Below the pieces are notes generated by a model. It worked only from the letters and a program-made list of their open reading frames with translations. It was not told where the DNA came from and searched no databases. The position numbers were made by a program, and so were the translations under genes. From Candidatus Paraprevotella stercoravium (lineage in GTDB: Bacteria > Bacteroidota > Bacteroidia > Bacteroidales > Bacteroidaceae), in NCBI GenBank assembly GCA_944320795.1, contig CALUIU010000020.1, positions 1-60,936 of the forward strand: a stretch of DNA of 60,936 nucleotides, given 5' to 3'. Below, piece by piece: positions 54,017-60,936 of this stretch. Position 1 is the stretch's first letter. The number at the start of each line of letters is the position of its first letter.

Positions 54017-55573
54017 ATGTATAAATTTCTGACCGCTTTTCTGACCGGAAGTGTGGCGCTGACAGCCACAACAGTCGCGCAAACAGCCAAACAACCGAAT
54101 ATCATTATGTTTCTGGTAGATGATATGGGCTGGCAGGATACCTCCGTCCCTTTTTACAATAATGAAAAAACAAGCCTGAACAAACGCTTCCATACGCCGA
54201 ATATGGAGCGTCTGGCACAAAAAGGCGTACGATTTACCGAAGCTTATGCCTGTGCGATTTCATCGCCCACGCGATGCAGCCTGATGTCGGGTATGAACGC
54301 GTCGCGGCACAGGGTTACCAACTGGACCCTGGAGCTGAACCAGAAAACAGACCAGAGCAGCAATGTCATCAACCTGCCGGAATGGAACTATAACGGAATC
54401 CAGCCGGACAGCTGTGCCGGCAAGATCAACAATTCAACGACAATCACCGCTCTGCCTCAGGTTTTGAAGGACCACGGATATCATACCATCCATTGCGGAA
54501 AAGCTCATTTCGGAGCCAGAACAACCCCTGGTGCCAATCCGCACAATATGGGATTTGACATCAATATTGCCGGTGATGCAAACGGAGCGCCGGGAAGCTA
54601 TCTGGGAACACGCAATTTCGGCGAAGGATCACGCTTTGCCGTGAAGGGACTGGAAAAATATCACGGACAGGATATCTTCCTGACCGAAGCTCTTACACTC
54701 GAGGCCATAGACGAGATGAAGAGATCCATTGAAATGGACCGGCCGTTTTATCTGTACATGTCTCATTATGCCGTGCATAGCCCGTATGATGAGGACAAGC
54801 GCTTCACGGGAAAGTATCGAGGCAAATTTGACGAACAGCTGAATGCTCCTATGAATGAAAACGAAGCCCGTTATGCCGCTTTGGTTGAAGGTATGGACAA
54901 GAGTCTGGGAGATATTCTGGACTTTCTGGAAGCACGACCGGAAGTGGCAGAAAATACGATTATCCTTTTCATGTCTGATAATGGCGGACAAGGACTGAAC
55001 AACGCCCGTCAAGGTAAGGAGAACCGAGACCAGAACTATCCGGCAAGAGCCGGCAAAGGATCGGCCTTTATGGGCGGTGTACGCGAACCGATGATGGTTT
55101 ACTGGCCAGGTGTGACCAAAGGAAATACGATAAACGAACAAAGGGTTATTATCGAGGATTTCTATCCTACTATCCTGGAAATGGCGGGCATCAAGAAGTA
55201 TAAGACCTATCAGAAAATCGATGGAGTCAGCTTCGTAAAAGCTCTGAAAGCAAACAAAGCCAAATATTCACGGCCGGTGGTTTGGCACTTCCCGAATCTC
55301 TGGGGGGAAACACAAAACAAAGAAGAGGGTTATGGCGCTTATTCGGCTATCCTGTCCGGTGATTATCATTTGATTTACACTTGGGAGACCCAGACCTGCA
55401 GATTATATAATGTGAAGAATGACATCGGTGAACAGCATGATCTGGCGGCAGAATATCCGAAAATCGTCAAGAAACTGTCGAAAGAACTGTCTGACTATCT
55501 GAGAAAACGCGATGCCCAGCGTCCGACGATGAAAGAAACCGGAAAAGTTATCCCTTATCCGGATGAAATTTAA
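54017..55573 (+). CDS. Exported serine-type sulfatase (S1 family)
   Basis: A 518-residue sulfatase with a signal peptide (about residues 1-22). Metal-binding Asp pair VDD (34-36) and the formylglycine motif SSPTR (82-86) are visible, so Ser82 would be oxidised by an anaerobic sulfatase-maturating enzyme. HCGKAHFG (about 156-163) and FMSDNGGQG follow. The substrate could be a sulfated glycan from mucin or glycosaminoglycans; the subfamily cannot be told by eye. No SusC/SusD pair is next to it, so it is not in a classic polysaccharide utilisation locus. It has its own terminator. Confidence 0.92.
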   Translation: MYKFLTAFLTGSVALTATTVAQTAKQPNIIMFLVDDMGWQDTSVPFYNNEKTSLNKRFHTPNMERLAQKGVRFTEAYACAISSPTRCSLMSGMNASRHRVTNWTLELNQKTDQSSNVINLPEWNYNGIQPDSCAGKINNSTTITALPQVLKDHGYHTIHCGKAHFGARTTPGANPHNMGFDINIAGDANGAPGSYLGTRNFGEGSRFAVKGLEKYHGQDIFLTEALTLEAIDEMKRSIEMDRPFYLYMSHYAVHSPYDEDKRFTGKYRGKFDEQLNAPMNENEARYAALVEGMDKSLGDILDFLEARPEVAENTIILFMSDNGGQGLNNARQGKENRDQNYPARAGKGSAFMGGVREPMMVYWPGVTKGNTINEQRVIIEDFYPTILEMAGIKKYKTYQKIDGVSFVKALKANKAKYSRPVVWHFPNLWGETQNKEEGYGAYSAILSGDYHLIYTWETQTCRLYNVKNDIGEQHDLAAEYPKIVKKLSKELSDYLRKRDAQRPTMKETGKVIPYPDEI

Positions 55574-55599
55574 ATTTCATAATTAGCGAACTGGTGAAA

Positions 55600-55639
55600 A
55601 GAGTACAATTGATTCGTTTCGGAGAATCAATTGTACTCT
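55600..55639 (+). terminator. Terminator after the sulfatase gene
   Basis: A 16-bp perfect stem (AGAGTACAATTGATTC at 55600-55615 with its complement at 55624-55639) is followed by TTTTATC. Confidence 0.85.
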
Positions 55640-55655
55640 TTTATCTTTTCCCGAA

Positions 55656-55687
55656 ATTGCTCAGTTCAGGATTTTGTATTATTTTTG
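55656..55687 (+). promoter_or_regulatory. Promoter of the GH109-like gene
   Basis: ATTG (55656-55659) and TATTTTTG (55680-55687) are 20 bp apart, 28 bp upstream of the ATG at 55716. Confidence 0.55.
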
Positions 55688-55715
55688 TGTGGTTTAAAAA
55701 CAAGATTATAAAAAG

Positions 55716-56909
55716 ATGAATCACGAAAGTCATGTATTGAATCTACGTTGTGAAGCCCTACCTGTTGTGCGCATCGCCTTTATCGGCATGGGCAACCGTG
55801 GCTTGGCTACATTGAAACGTTACATGATACAGAATGGAGTAAACATTGTTGCCATTTGCGACCTCAACCCTGAAAACATCCAAAAGGCAAAAGATATTCT
55901 CAAGCACTCAAAATATGAGGACTGCCTCATGTTTACCGGTGAGAACGACTGGCGCGAAATCTGCAGATCATCCGGTATTGACCTGATTTATATCTGTACC
56001 GACTGGAACACGCATGCTGCTATGGCCATGGAGGCTATGGAATGCGGAAAACATGTGGCGGTAGAGGTTCCGCTGGCCATGACCGTAGAGGACTGCTGGA
56101 ATATCGTGGAAAAAGCAGAAGAAACACAAAGGCACTGCTTTATGCTGGAGAACTGTTGCTATGATCCTTTTGCACTGATGACGTTGCGCATGGCACAAGC
56201 GGGAGTTTTGGGTGACCTTACTCACTGTGAAGGGGCTTATATCCATGACCTGCGGGAACGCTATCACGCAGATACGGCCAACGGTGGGTATTTTAATGGT
56301 TGGATGGCCGAGTATTGTCAAGGCTTTCAAGGGAATCCCTATCCTACTCACGGACTTGGGCCTATCGCCCAGCTGCTGAACATTCATCGGGGTGATCGTC
56401 TCAAATATCTGGTATCTATGCCGGGGAAAATTGAAAACGGTACTCCAATGATTAACAACACCCTGATTCGTACGGAAAAAGGAATCTCAATACTGTTGCA
56501 ATATGATGTTTCTACACCACGGCCATACAGCCGTCTGCAAACAACTTGCGGAACCAAAGGATTCACCCAAAAATATCCAATGCCTTGCGTGCGCGTGGAC
56601 GGCATGTCGGAGGACTTGGATGCTGATTATTTCTTGCGCACCTACCGTCACCCGCTTTCTGCAACTCTAGGTGAAGAGGGAAAAGCGGCAGGAGCGACAA
56701 ACGAAATGAACTACATCATGGACCGTCGCCTGATTTATTGTCTGCAAAACGGTCTGCCTTTGGACATGGATGTTTATGATGCGGCCGAATGGTCTTGTAT
56801 CACGCAACTAAGCGCTCAATCAGCTGCATTGGGAGGACAGCCCGTAGAAATACCGGACTTTACCCGAGGACGCTGGCAACTGATCCCCGGATTCCAGTAT
56901 CATATGTGA
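55716..56909 (+). CDS. Gfo/Idh/MocA-fold enzyme of the GH109 type
   Basis: A 397-residue protein with an NAD-binding Rossmann domain (IAFIGMGNRGLATL, about 18-31) and an oxidoreductase-like alpha/beta domain. The segments HVAVEVPLAMTVEDCW, ENCCYDP, GNPYPTHGLGPIAQLLNIHRGDR and PMINNTLIRTEKG match the GH109 family of NAD-dependent alpha-N-acetylgalactosaminidases. Most GH109 members are exported, but no signal peptide is seen here. A cytoplasmic dehydrogenase of another substrate remains possible. It is downstream of a sulfatase but with its own promoter. Confidence 0.75.
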   Translation: MNHESHVLNLRCEALPVVRIAFIGMGNRGLATLKRYMIQNGVNIVAICDLNPENIQKAKDILKHSKYEDCLMFTGENDWREICRSSGIDLIYICTDWNTHAAMAMEAMECGKHVAVEVPLAMTVEDCWNIVEKAEETQRHCFMLENCCYDPFALMTLRMAQAGVLGDLTHCEGAYIHDLRERYHADTANGGYFNGWMAEYCQGFQGNPYPTHGLGPIAQLLNIHRGDRLKYLVSMPGKIENGTPMINNTLIRTEKGISILLQYDVSTPRPYSRLQTTCGTKGFTQKYPMPCVRVDGMSEDLDADYFLRTYRHPLSATLGEEGKAAGATNEMNYIMDRRLIYCLQNGLPLDMDVYDAAEWSCITQLSAQSAALGGQPVEIPDFTRGRWQLIPGFQYHM

Positions 56910-56938
56910 TTTTTATTCTCCCTAGACCTGGTATATAT

Positions 56939-57760
56939 ATGAAGTACATACATATAATGACAATAGCGGGATCTGATTGCAGCGGCGGCGCTGGCATACA
57001 GGCGGATATCAAAACGATTTCTGCTTTGGGAGCATATGCTTCATCAGTAATTACTGCGATAACCGTACAGAATACTTGCGGTGTCTCCGCAGTATATCCT
57101 GTACCCGCCGATATTGTCGGTCAGCAAATCCATGCCATACGGACGGATATATTGCCCGATGCAATCAAAATAGGAATGGTAACCGACGAAAACATCATCC
57201 GTTCCATCTGCAAGGAACTGAAAGAAATTACAGATATACCCGTAGTCTTTGATCCGGTTCTGGTTTCCAGTTCCGGATTTTCATTAGCAACACCAGAGGC
57301 TTTGGAATCCATCAAAACAGAAATGATTCCTTTATGTTATCTTCTCACACCGAATCTGCCCGAAGCCCAATTGCTCAGCGGCATTACCATTGACGATGAA
57401 ACATCCGTACGGAGCGCGGCTGAAGTACTGCTGAATATGGGTTGCAAGCATGTCCTGATAAAGGGAGGGCACCGTTCCGACGGAGAAATGAAGGATCTGC
57501 TTTTTTCCAAAGATACAGTCAATAATCCTCTTTCGTTTTCAGAACAGAAGATACATACCCGTAATACGCATGGCACCGGGTGTACTCTTTCTTCTGCTAT
57601 TGCCACTTTCATTGCGAGAGGATGTATGCTGCCCGAAGCTGTAAGTGAAGGCAAAAAATATCTGACCAAAGCTTTAACGGCAGGAAAGGATATCCGTATC
57701 GGACAGGGACAAGGACCTTTAAATCATTTTTTTGATCCCCAAAAGGCTATATTGAAATAG
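56939..57760 (+). CDS. thiD: Hydroxymethylpyrimidine/phosphomethylpyrimidine kinase
   Basis: A 273-residue ribokinase-fold kinase of thiamine synthesis. IAGSDCSGGAGIQADIKT (about 9-26) is the ThiD signature, with the anion-hole motif GTGCTLSSAIA (about 211-221) near the C-terminus. It phosphorylates HMP and HMP-P. It may also act on pyridoxal. ATG 56939 is used; the longer frame starting at 56789 lies inside the GH109-like gene. It is 29 bp downstream of that gene. Confidence 0.92.
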   Translation: MKYIHIMTIAGSDCSGGAGIQADIKTISALGAYASSVITAITVQNTCGVSAVYPVPADIVGQQIHAIRTDILPDAIKIGMVTDENIIRSICKELKEITDIPVVFDPVLVSSSGFSLATPEALESIKTEMIPLCYLLTPNLPEAQLLSGITIDDETSVRSAAEVLLNMGCKHVLIKGGHRSDGEMKDLLFSKDTVNNPLSFSEQKIHTRNTHGTGCTLSSAIATFIARGCMLPEAVSEGKKYLTKALTAGKDIRIGQGQGPLNHFFDPQKAILK

Positions 57761-57811
57761 TTTTTTCGTATCTTCGCATCATAAAATTAAATAAACTAAA
57801 AATAAATAACA

Positions 57812-58705
57812 ATGAAAGCATTTGTTTTTCCCGGACAGGGAGCACAGTTCGTAGGAATGGGTAAGGACTTGTATGAAAATAATCCATTGGCCAAGGAACT
57901 TTTTGAAAAGGCAAACGAGATATTAGGTTTCCGCATCACAGATATTATGTTCGATGGAACAGACGAGGAACTGAAACAAACAAAGGTAACCCAGCCGGCC
58001 GTATTCCTGCATTCCGTTATTTCTGCGTTTTGTTTGGGCGACAGTTTTGCACCGGATATGGTTGCAGGACACTCTTTGGGTGAACTTTCTGCTTTGGTTG
58101 CTGCCGGTGCCCTGAGCTTTGAGGATGGTCTGAAACTGGTTTATGCACGTGCGCTTGCCATGCAGAAAGCTTGTGAAATGGCTCCTTCTACAATGGCTGC
58201 AATTGTGGGTCTCGATGATGCTACAATCGAAAAGGTTTGTAGCGAAGTAAGCACCGAAGGTAATTTGGTTGTTCCTGCCAACTACAATTGTCCGGGACAG
58301 CTGGTCATCAGCGGAAATATTGATGCGGTTAATGCTGCGTGCGCCCAATTAAAAGAGGCAGGAGCAAAACGTGCCCTGGTACTTCCGGTAAGCGGAGCAT
58401 TCCATTCTCCTTTGATGCAACCTGCCAAGGAAGAATTGCAGGCAGCTATCGAAGCTACAACTTTCAGTAAGCCTAAATGTGCCGTTTATCAGAATGTAGA
58501 CGCTCAGGCTCACACTGAACCAGAAGAAATTAAGGCTAATCTGATTGCACAACTTACTGCTTCTGTAAAATGGACCCAGGAGGTACTGAACATGATTGCA
58601 GCTGGAGCAAAAGATTTCACCGAGTGTGGTCCGGGCAAGGCTTTACAGGGAATGATCGGTAAAATTGCCAAAGGCCAGGACGTTTCCGTTCACGGAATTA
58701 TTTAA
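57812..58705 (+). CDS. fabD: Malonyl-CoA-ACP transacylase
   Basis: A 297-residue acyltransferase that loads malonyl groups on acyl carrier protein for fatty acid synthesis. FPGQGAQFVGMGKDL (6-20), the nucleophile Ser88 in GHSLGE, and SGAFHSPLM (about 195-203) with the catalytic His are present. Upstream TATCTTCG near 57769 resembles a -7 element. A strong terminator follows the gene, so it is probably transcribed alone. Confidence 0.95.
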   Translation: MKAFVFPGQGAQFVGMGKDLYENNPLAKELFEKANEILGFRITDIMFDGTDEELKQTKVTQPAVFLHSVISAFCLGDSFAPDMVAGHSLGELSALVAAGALSFEDGLKLVYARALAMQKACEMAPSTMAAIVGLDDATIEKVCSEVSTEGNLVVPANYNCPGQLVISGNIDAVNAACAQLKEAGAKRALVLPVSGAFHSPLMQPAKEELQAAIEATTFSKPKCAVYQNVDAQAHTEPEEIKANLIAQLTASVKWTQEVLNMIAAGAKDFTECGPGKALQGMIGKIAKGQDVSVHGII

Positions 58706-58721
58706 TCAAAATTAATATCGG

Positions 58722-58753
58722 GGCATTTTCCACTACGCAAAGTGGGAAATGCC
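58722..58753 (+). terminator. Terminator of fabD
   Basis: GGCATTTTCCACT (58722-58734) pairs with AGTGGGAAATGCC (58741-58753, one wobble) and runs directly into TTTTTT. Confidence 0.88.
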
Positions 58754-58781
58754 TTTTTTCGTTTATTCCTAAGAAACAACT

Positions 58782-60461
58782 ATGAGTCAGAAGATAATTA
58801 TATATCAGGTTTTTACCCGATTATTCGGTAACAAGACTGTCAGCCTTCAAGTCAATGGCAATATCCAGGAAAATGGATGTGGCAAAATGGCTGACTTTAC
58901 GGCTAAAGCCCTGAATGAAATCAAAAATTTAGGAGCTACACATATTTGGTATACAGGGATTATCGAACATGCCACACAAACTGATTACAGTTCATACGGC
59001 ATTCTCCCTGACCATCCGGCTGTAGTCAAGGGAAAAGCGGGCTCTCCTTACGCCATAAAGGACTACTATGACGTTGACCCCGATTTGGCGGTAAAGGTGG
59101 AACACCGTATGAAGGAATTTGAGAATCTGGTAAACCGAACTCATAAGGCCGGACTGAAAATGATTATTGATTTTGTACCTAATCATGTGGCACGGCAATA
59201 TCATTCCGATCAGAAGCCAGAAGGTGTTGAGGACCTTGGTGCACGAGACAACAAAGGCATGGGATTTGATCCACAGAACAATTTCTATTACATTCCTAAC
59301 GAACCGCTGCATTTGGATAATCTGAATGTGTCACCAAAAGATTATCTTGAGAATCCGGCCAAAGCAACCGGAAATGATGTATTCTCAGCCTGGCCCGGAC
59401 AAAATGACTGGTATGAAACAATCAAATTAAATTATGGAGTTGATTATTGTAATGGCCGTACCTGCTGTTTTGATCCGATCCCGGATACCTGGAAAAAAAT
59501 GTTAGATATTCTTTGTTTCTGGGCAACAAAAGGTATTGACGGTTTCCGTTGCGATATGGCAGAAATGGTTCCCGTCGAATTCTGGGGATGGGCAATTCCA
59601 CAAGTAAAGGCTCTTCACCCTTCTATTATCTTCATAGCAGAAGTTTATAATCCTGCAGAATATAGAAATTATATTCATAAGGGACATTTTGACTATTTAT
59701 ATGATAAGGTAGGACTTTACGATACCTTGCGTGCTGTAAGCTGTGGTTATACATCAGCTGGAAATATCACTTCATGCTGGCAGCAGGTAAATGATATTCA
59801 GGCGCACATGCTTAACTTCCTGGAGAATCACGATGAACAGCGCATTGCATCTGATTTCTTTGCCGGAAATGCCCGGAAAGGTAAAGCTCCCTTATTGGTT
59901 TCAGCCTGCATGCGTAGCAATCCGATGATGATCTACTTTGGACAGGAATTTGGAGAAAAAGGTATGGATCAGGAGGGATTTAGTGGTCGCGATGGTCGTA
60001 CTACCATTTTTGATTACTGGAGTGTCGACACTATTCGCAGATGGAGAAAAGGAAGCCTTTCCATGAAATATATGACCACGGAAGAAAAAGAACTATATGA
60101 TTTTTATCAAAAGGTACTGACTCTTTGCAATAAGGAAAAGGCCCTCAGTGAAGGTGATTTCTATGATTTGATGTACGTTCAGGCTCCTCATCATTTTGAT
60201 GTATATAACTGTTATGCCTTCTTACGCAGATATAAAAACACTTTATTATTGGTTGTTGCCAACTTTAGCAATAGCAAACAGAATTTAAGTGTATGTATTC
60301 CGGCTCACGTTTTTGAATTCTATGAAATTAAACCATTAGAGGGTTGTATTGGAAAAGAATTAATCAGCGGAAATAAAGAGAAAATAAACATCTTGCCTGA
60401 TGCACACATAAACCTGGAAATTCCTGCGTATGGTGGTTGTATCTGGAAATTTACTATATAA
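58782..60461 (+). CDS. Cytoplasmic GH13 alpha-amylase-family enzyme
   Basis: A 559-residue TIM-barrel glycosidase with no signal peptide. Conserved GH13 regions are FVPNH (131-135), GFRCDMAE (254-261, nucleophile Asp258), FIAEVYNP (284-291, acid/base Glu287) and FLENHDEQR (346-354, Asp351). A C-terminal beta domain follows. It probably trims maltodextrins or glycogen inside the cell; amylase versus glucosidase or transferase activity cannot be told. MalQ, in the same window but 17 kb away, would share its substrates. Confidence 0.9.
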   Translation: MSQKIIIYQVFTRLFGNKTVSLQVNGNIQENGCGKMADFTAKALNEIKNLGATHIWYTGIIEHATQTDYSSYGILPDHPAVVKGKAGSPYAIKDYYDVDPDLAVKVEHRMKEFENLVNRTHKAGLKMIIDFVPNHVARQYHSDQKPEGVEDLGARDNKGMGFDPQNNFYYIPNEPLHLDNLNVSPKDYLENPAKATGNDVFSAWPGQNDWYETIKLNYGVDYCNGRTCCFDPIPDTWKKMLDILCFWATKGIDGFRCDMAEMVPVEFWGWAIPQVKALHPSIIFIAEVYNPAEYRNYIHKGHFDYLYDKVGLYDTLRAVSCGYTSAGNITSCWQQVNDIQAHMLNFLENHDEQRIASDFFAGNARKGKAPLLVSACMRSNPMMIYFGQEFGEKGMDQEGFSGRDGRTTIFDYWSVDTIRRWRKGSLSMKYMTTEEKELYDFYQKVLTLCNKEKALSEGDFYDLMYVQAPHHFDVYNCYAFLRRYKNTLLLVVANFSNSKQNLSVCIPAHVFEFYEIKPLEGCIGKELISGNKEKINILPDAHINLEIPAYGGCIWKFTI

Positions 60462-60585
60462 AAGTATATTTTTCGTGCATGAATATATTTTGAGATATGT
60501 TGCATCTTAACCATATCCAAATTTAGGAAACTCCTTCGTTTTGACTACCAGATCTTATTCTTTTGGGAAATACCTAAAGAAACAT

Positions 60586-60630
60586 AAAGCCAACCAATTC
60601 ACAATACTTTGTGGTGAATTGGTTGGCTTT
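60586..60630 (+). terminator. Terminator of the GH13 gene
   Basis: A perfect 17-bp stem (60586-60602 with 60614-60630; AAAGCCAACCAATTCAC and its complement) is followed by TTAATATCCTT. The stretch from 60631 to 60872 shows no gene. Confidence 0.88.
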
Positions 60631-60872
60631 TTAATATCCTTAAAATAAAATAGAAATTCCCGTTAAAATATTTCTTTGAAGAAAATATAAATGTCATCAA
60701 AATACTGACTTGAGTGACACTTATAGCAAGGTTGATTACTAATGGTAATTCTTTTATTAGAAAATGATGCAAAGACCAGTCTTTTTATTTCTTCTTCGTA
60801 CTAAAATATCAGGTAGGCCCATTTTCCAGCGAATCCCAATTTGGGAATAGTCTTAGAGAAGTATACAAAAAA

Positions 60873-60906
60873 GAATCCCTCCGGAGATTGCTCTCTGAAG
60901 GGATTC
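60873..60906 (-). terminator. Terminator of the rRNA operon
   Basis: GAATCCCT (60873-60880) pairs with AGGGATTC (60899-60906), with an inner CGGAGA/TCTCTG helix. On the minus strand it is followed by TTTTTTGTAT. It lies just beyond the 3' end of the partial 5S rRNA. Confidence 0.85.
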
Positions 60907-60916
60907 ATCTGTAAAA

Positions 60917-60936
60917 GTGGCGGCTACCTACTCTCC
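60917..60936 (-). rRNA. rrf: 5S rRNA, 3' end only (runs off the window)
   Basis: Read on the minus strand the last 20 bases are GGAGAGTAGGTAGCCGCCAC. This has the GAGAGTAGG-GCC form of bacterial 5S rRNA 3' ends. The terminator at 60873-60906 directly downstream supports an rRNA operon ending here. Only the 3' end is inside the window; the remainder, with any 23S and 16S genes, would lie beyond it. Confidence 0.75.

Noticed and set aside
56789-56938. A longer N-terminus for ThiD
   Set aside because: The extension lies inside the preceding GH109-like gene in another frame. The known ThiD N-terminus begins at the ATG at 56939.
1-60936. CRISPR arrays or tRNA genes
   Set aside because: No regularly spaced direct repeats and no cloverleaf with a TTCRA arm was recognised in any intergenic region.

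Overview
The window comes from a member of the Bacteroidales, most likely Bacteroidaceae (Bacteroides/Phocaeicola type). The grounds are repeated matches to the Bacteroidetes sigma-ABfr promoter (a TTG-containing -33 box, 19-21 bp, then TAnnTTTG), the near absence of Shine-Dalgarno sequences, and typical family proteins: a serine palmitoyltransferase, a DUF6057-like membrane protein, a CBM20-containing MalQ, a serine-type sulfatase, a GH109-like protein and a Nudix-type sugar regulator. No transposase, phage structural gene, tRNA or CRISPR array was seen. The right edge enters the 3' end of a 5S rRNA on the minus strand.

Layout. 1-6.7 kb: a DUF6057-like/TolB-like lipoprotein pair, sphingolipid synthesis (spt) divergent from a lipid kinase, and trmN6. 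6.8-14.1 kb: a plus-strand run of lon, tgt, an LptF/G permease, a DEAD-box helicase and mltG. 14.2-21.1 kb: a minus-strand operon lplA-gcvT-gcvH-gcvPA-gcvPB-lpdA, which holds the full glycine cleavage system plus lipoate attachment. 21.3-36.3 kb: an accessory, AT-rich defence region in two blocks around a probable resident lipoprotein gene. Block one has an Abi_2/HEPN gene and two adjacent DUF262 (GmrSD-like) genes, only one of which keeps the HNH nuclease part. Block two has a HipB-HipA module and a tight five-gene restriction operon: a DPPY methyltransferase, a C5 methyltransferase, an McrB-like AAA protein, a LlaJI-like endonuclease and Vsr.

36.7-42.3 kb: a 37-codon ORF with a perfect Shine-Dalgarno and a strong terminator, an ABC-F protein, malQ, and a promoter/structured-RNA/terminator unit that looks like a roughly 200-nt ncRNA. 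42.3-50.5 kb: a secreted Ig-like protein, an RluA-type pseudouridine synthase, lipoproteins, a Nudix regulator next to tkt-rpiB, and a YecH-like protein. 50.5-53.8 kb: the GDP-fucose operon (manC, gmd, fcl). 54-60.5 kb: a sulfatase, a GH109-like oxidoreductase-fold enzyme, thiD, fabD and a cytoplasmic GH13 enzyme.

The most notable observations are these. vsr has an in-frame TAA where the family has Gln, just before its first usable Met. A perfect 15-bp inverted repeat lies in the first codons of the LlaJI-like endonuclease gene. The two DUF262 proteins are asymmetric. The small ORF has an SD atypical for this phylum. The structured RNA lies upstream of malQ. Tgt has lost its zinc-binding cysteines. 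All identifications come from reading the sequence; no database search was possible.
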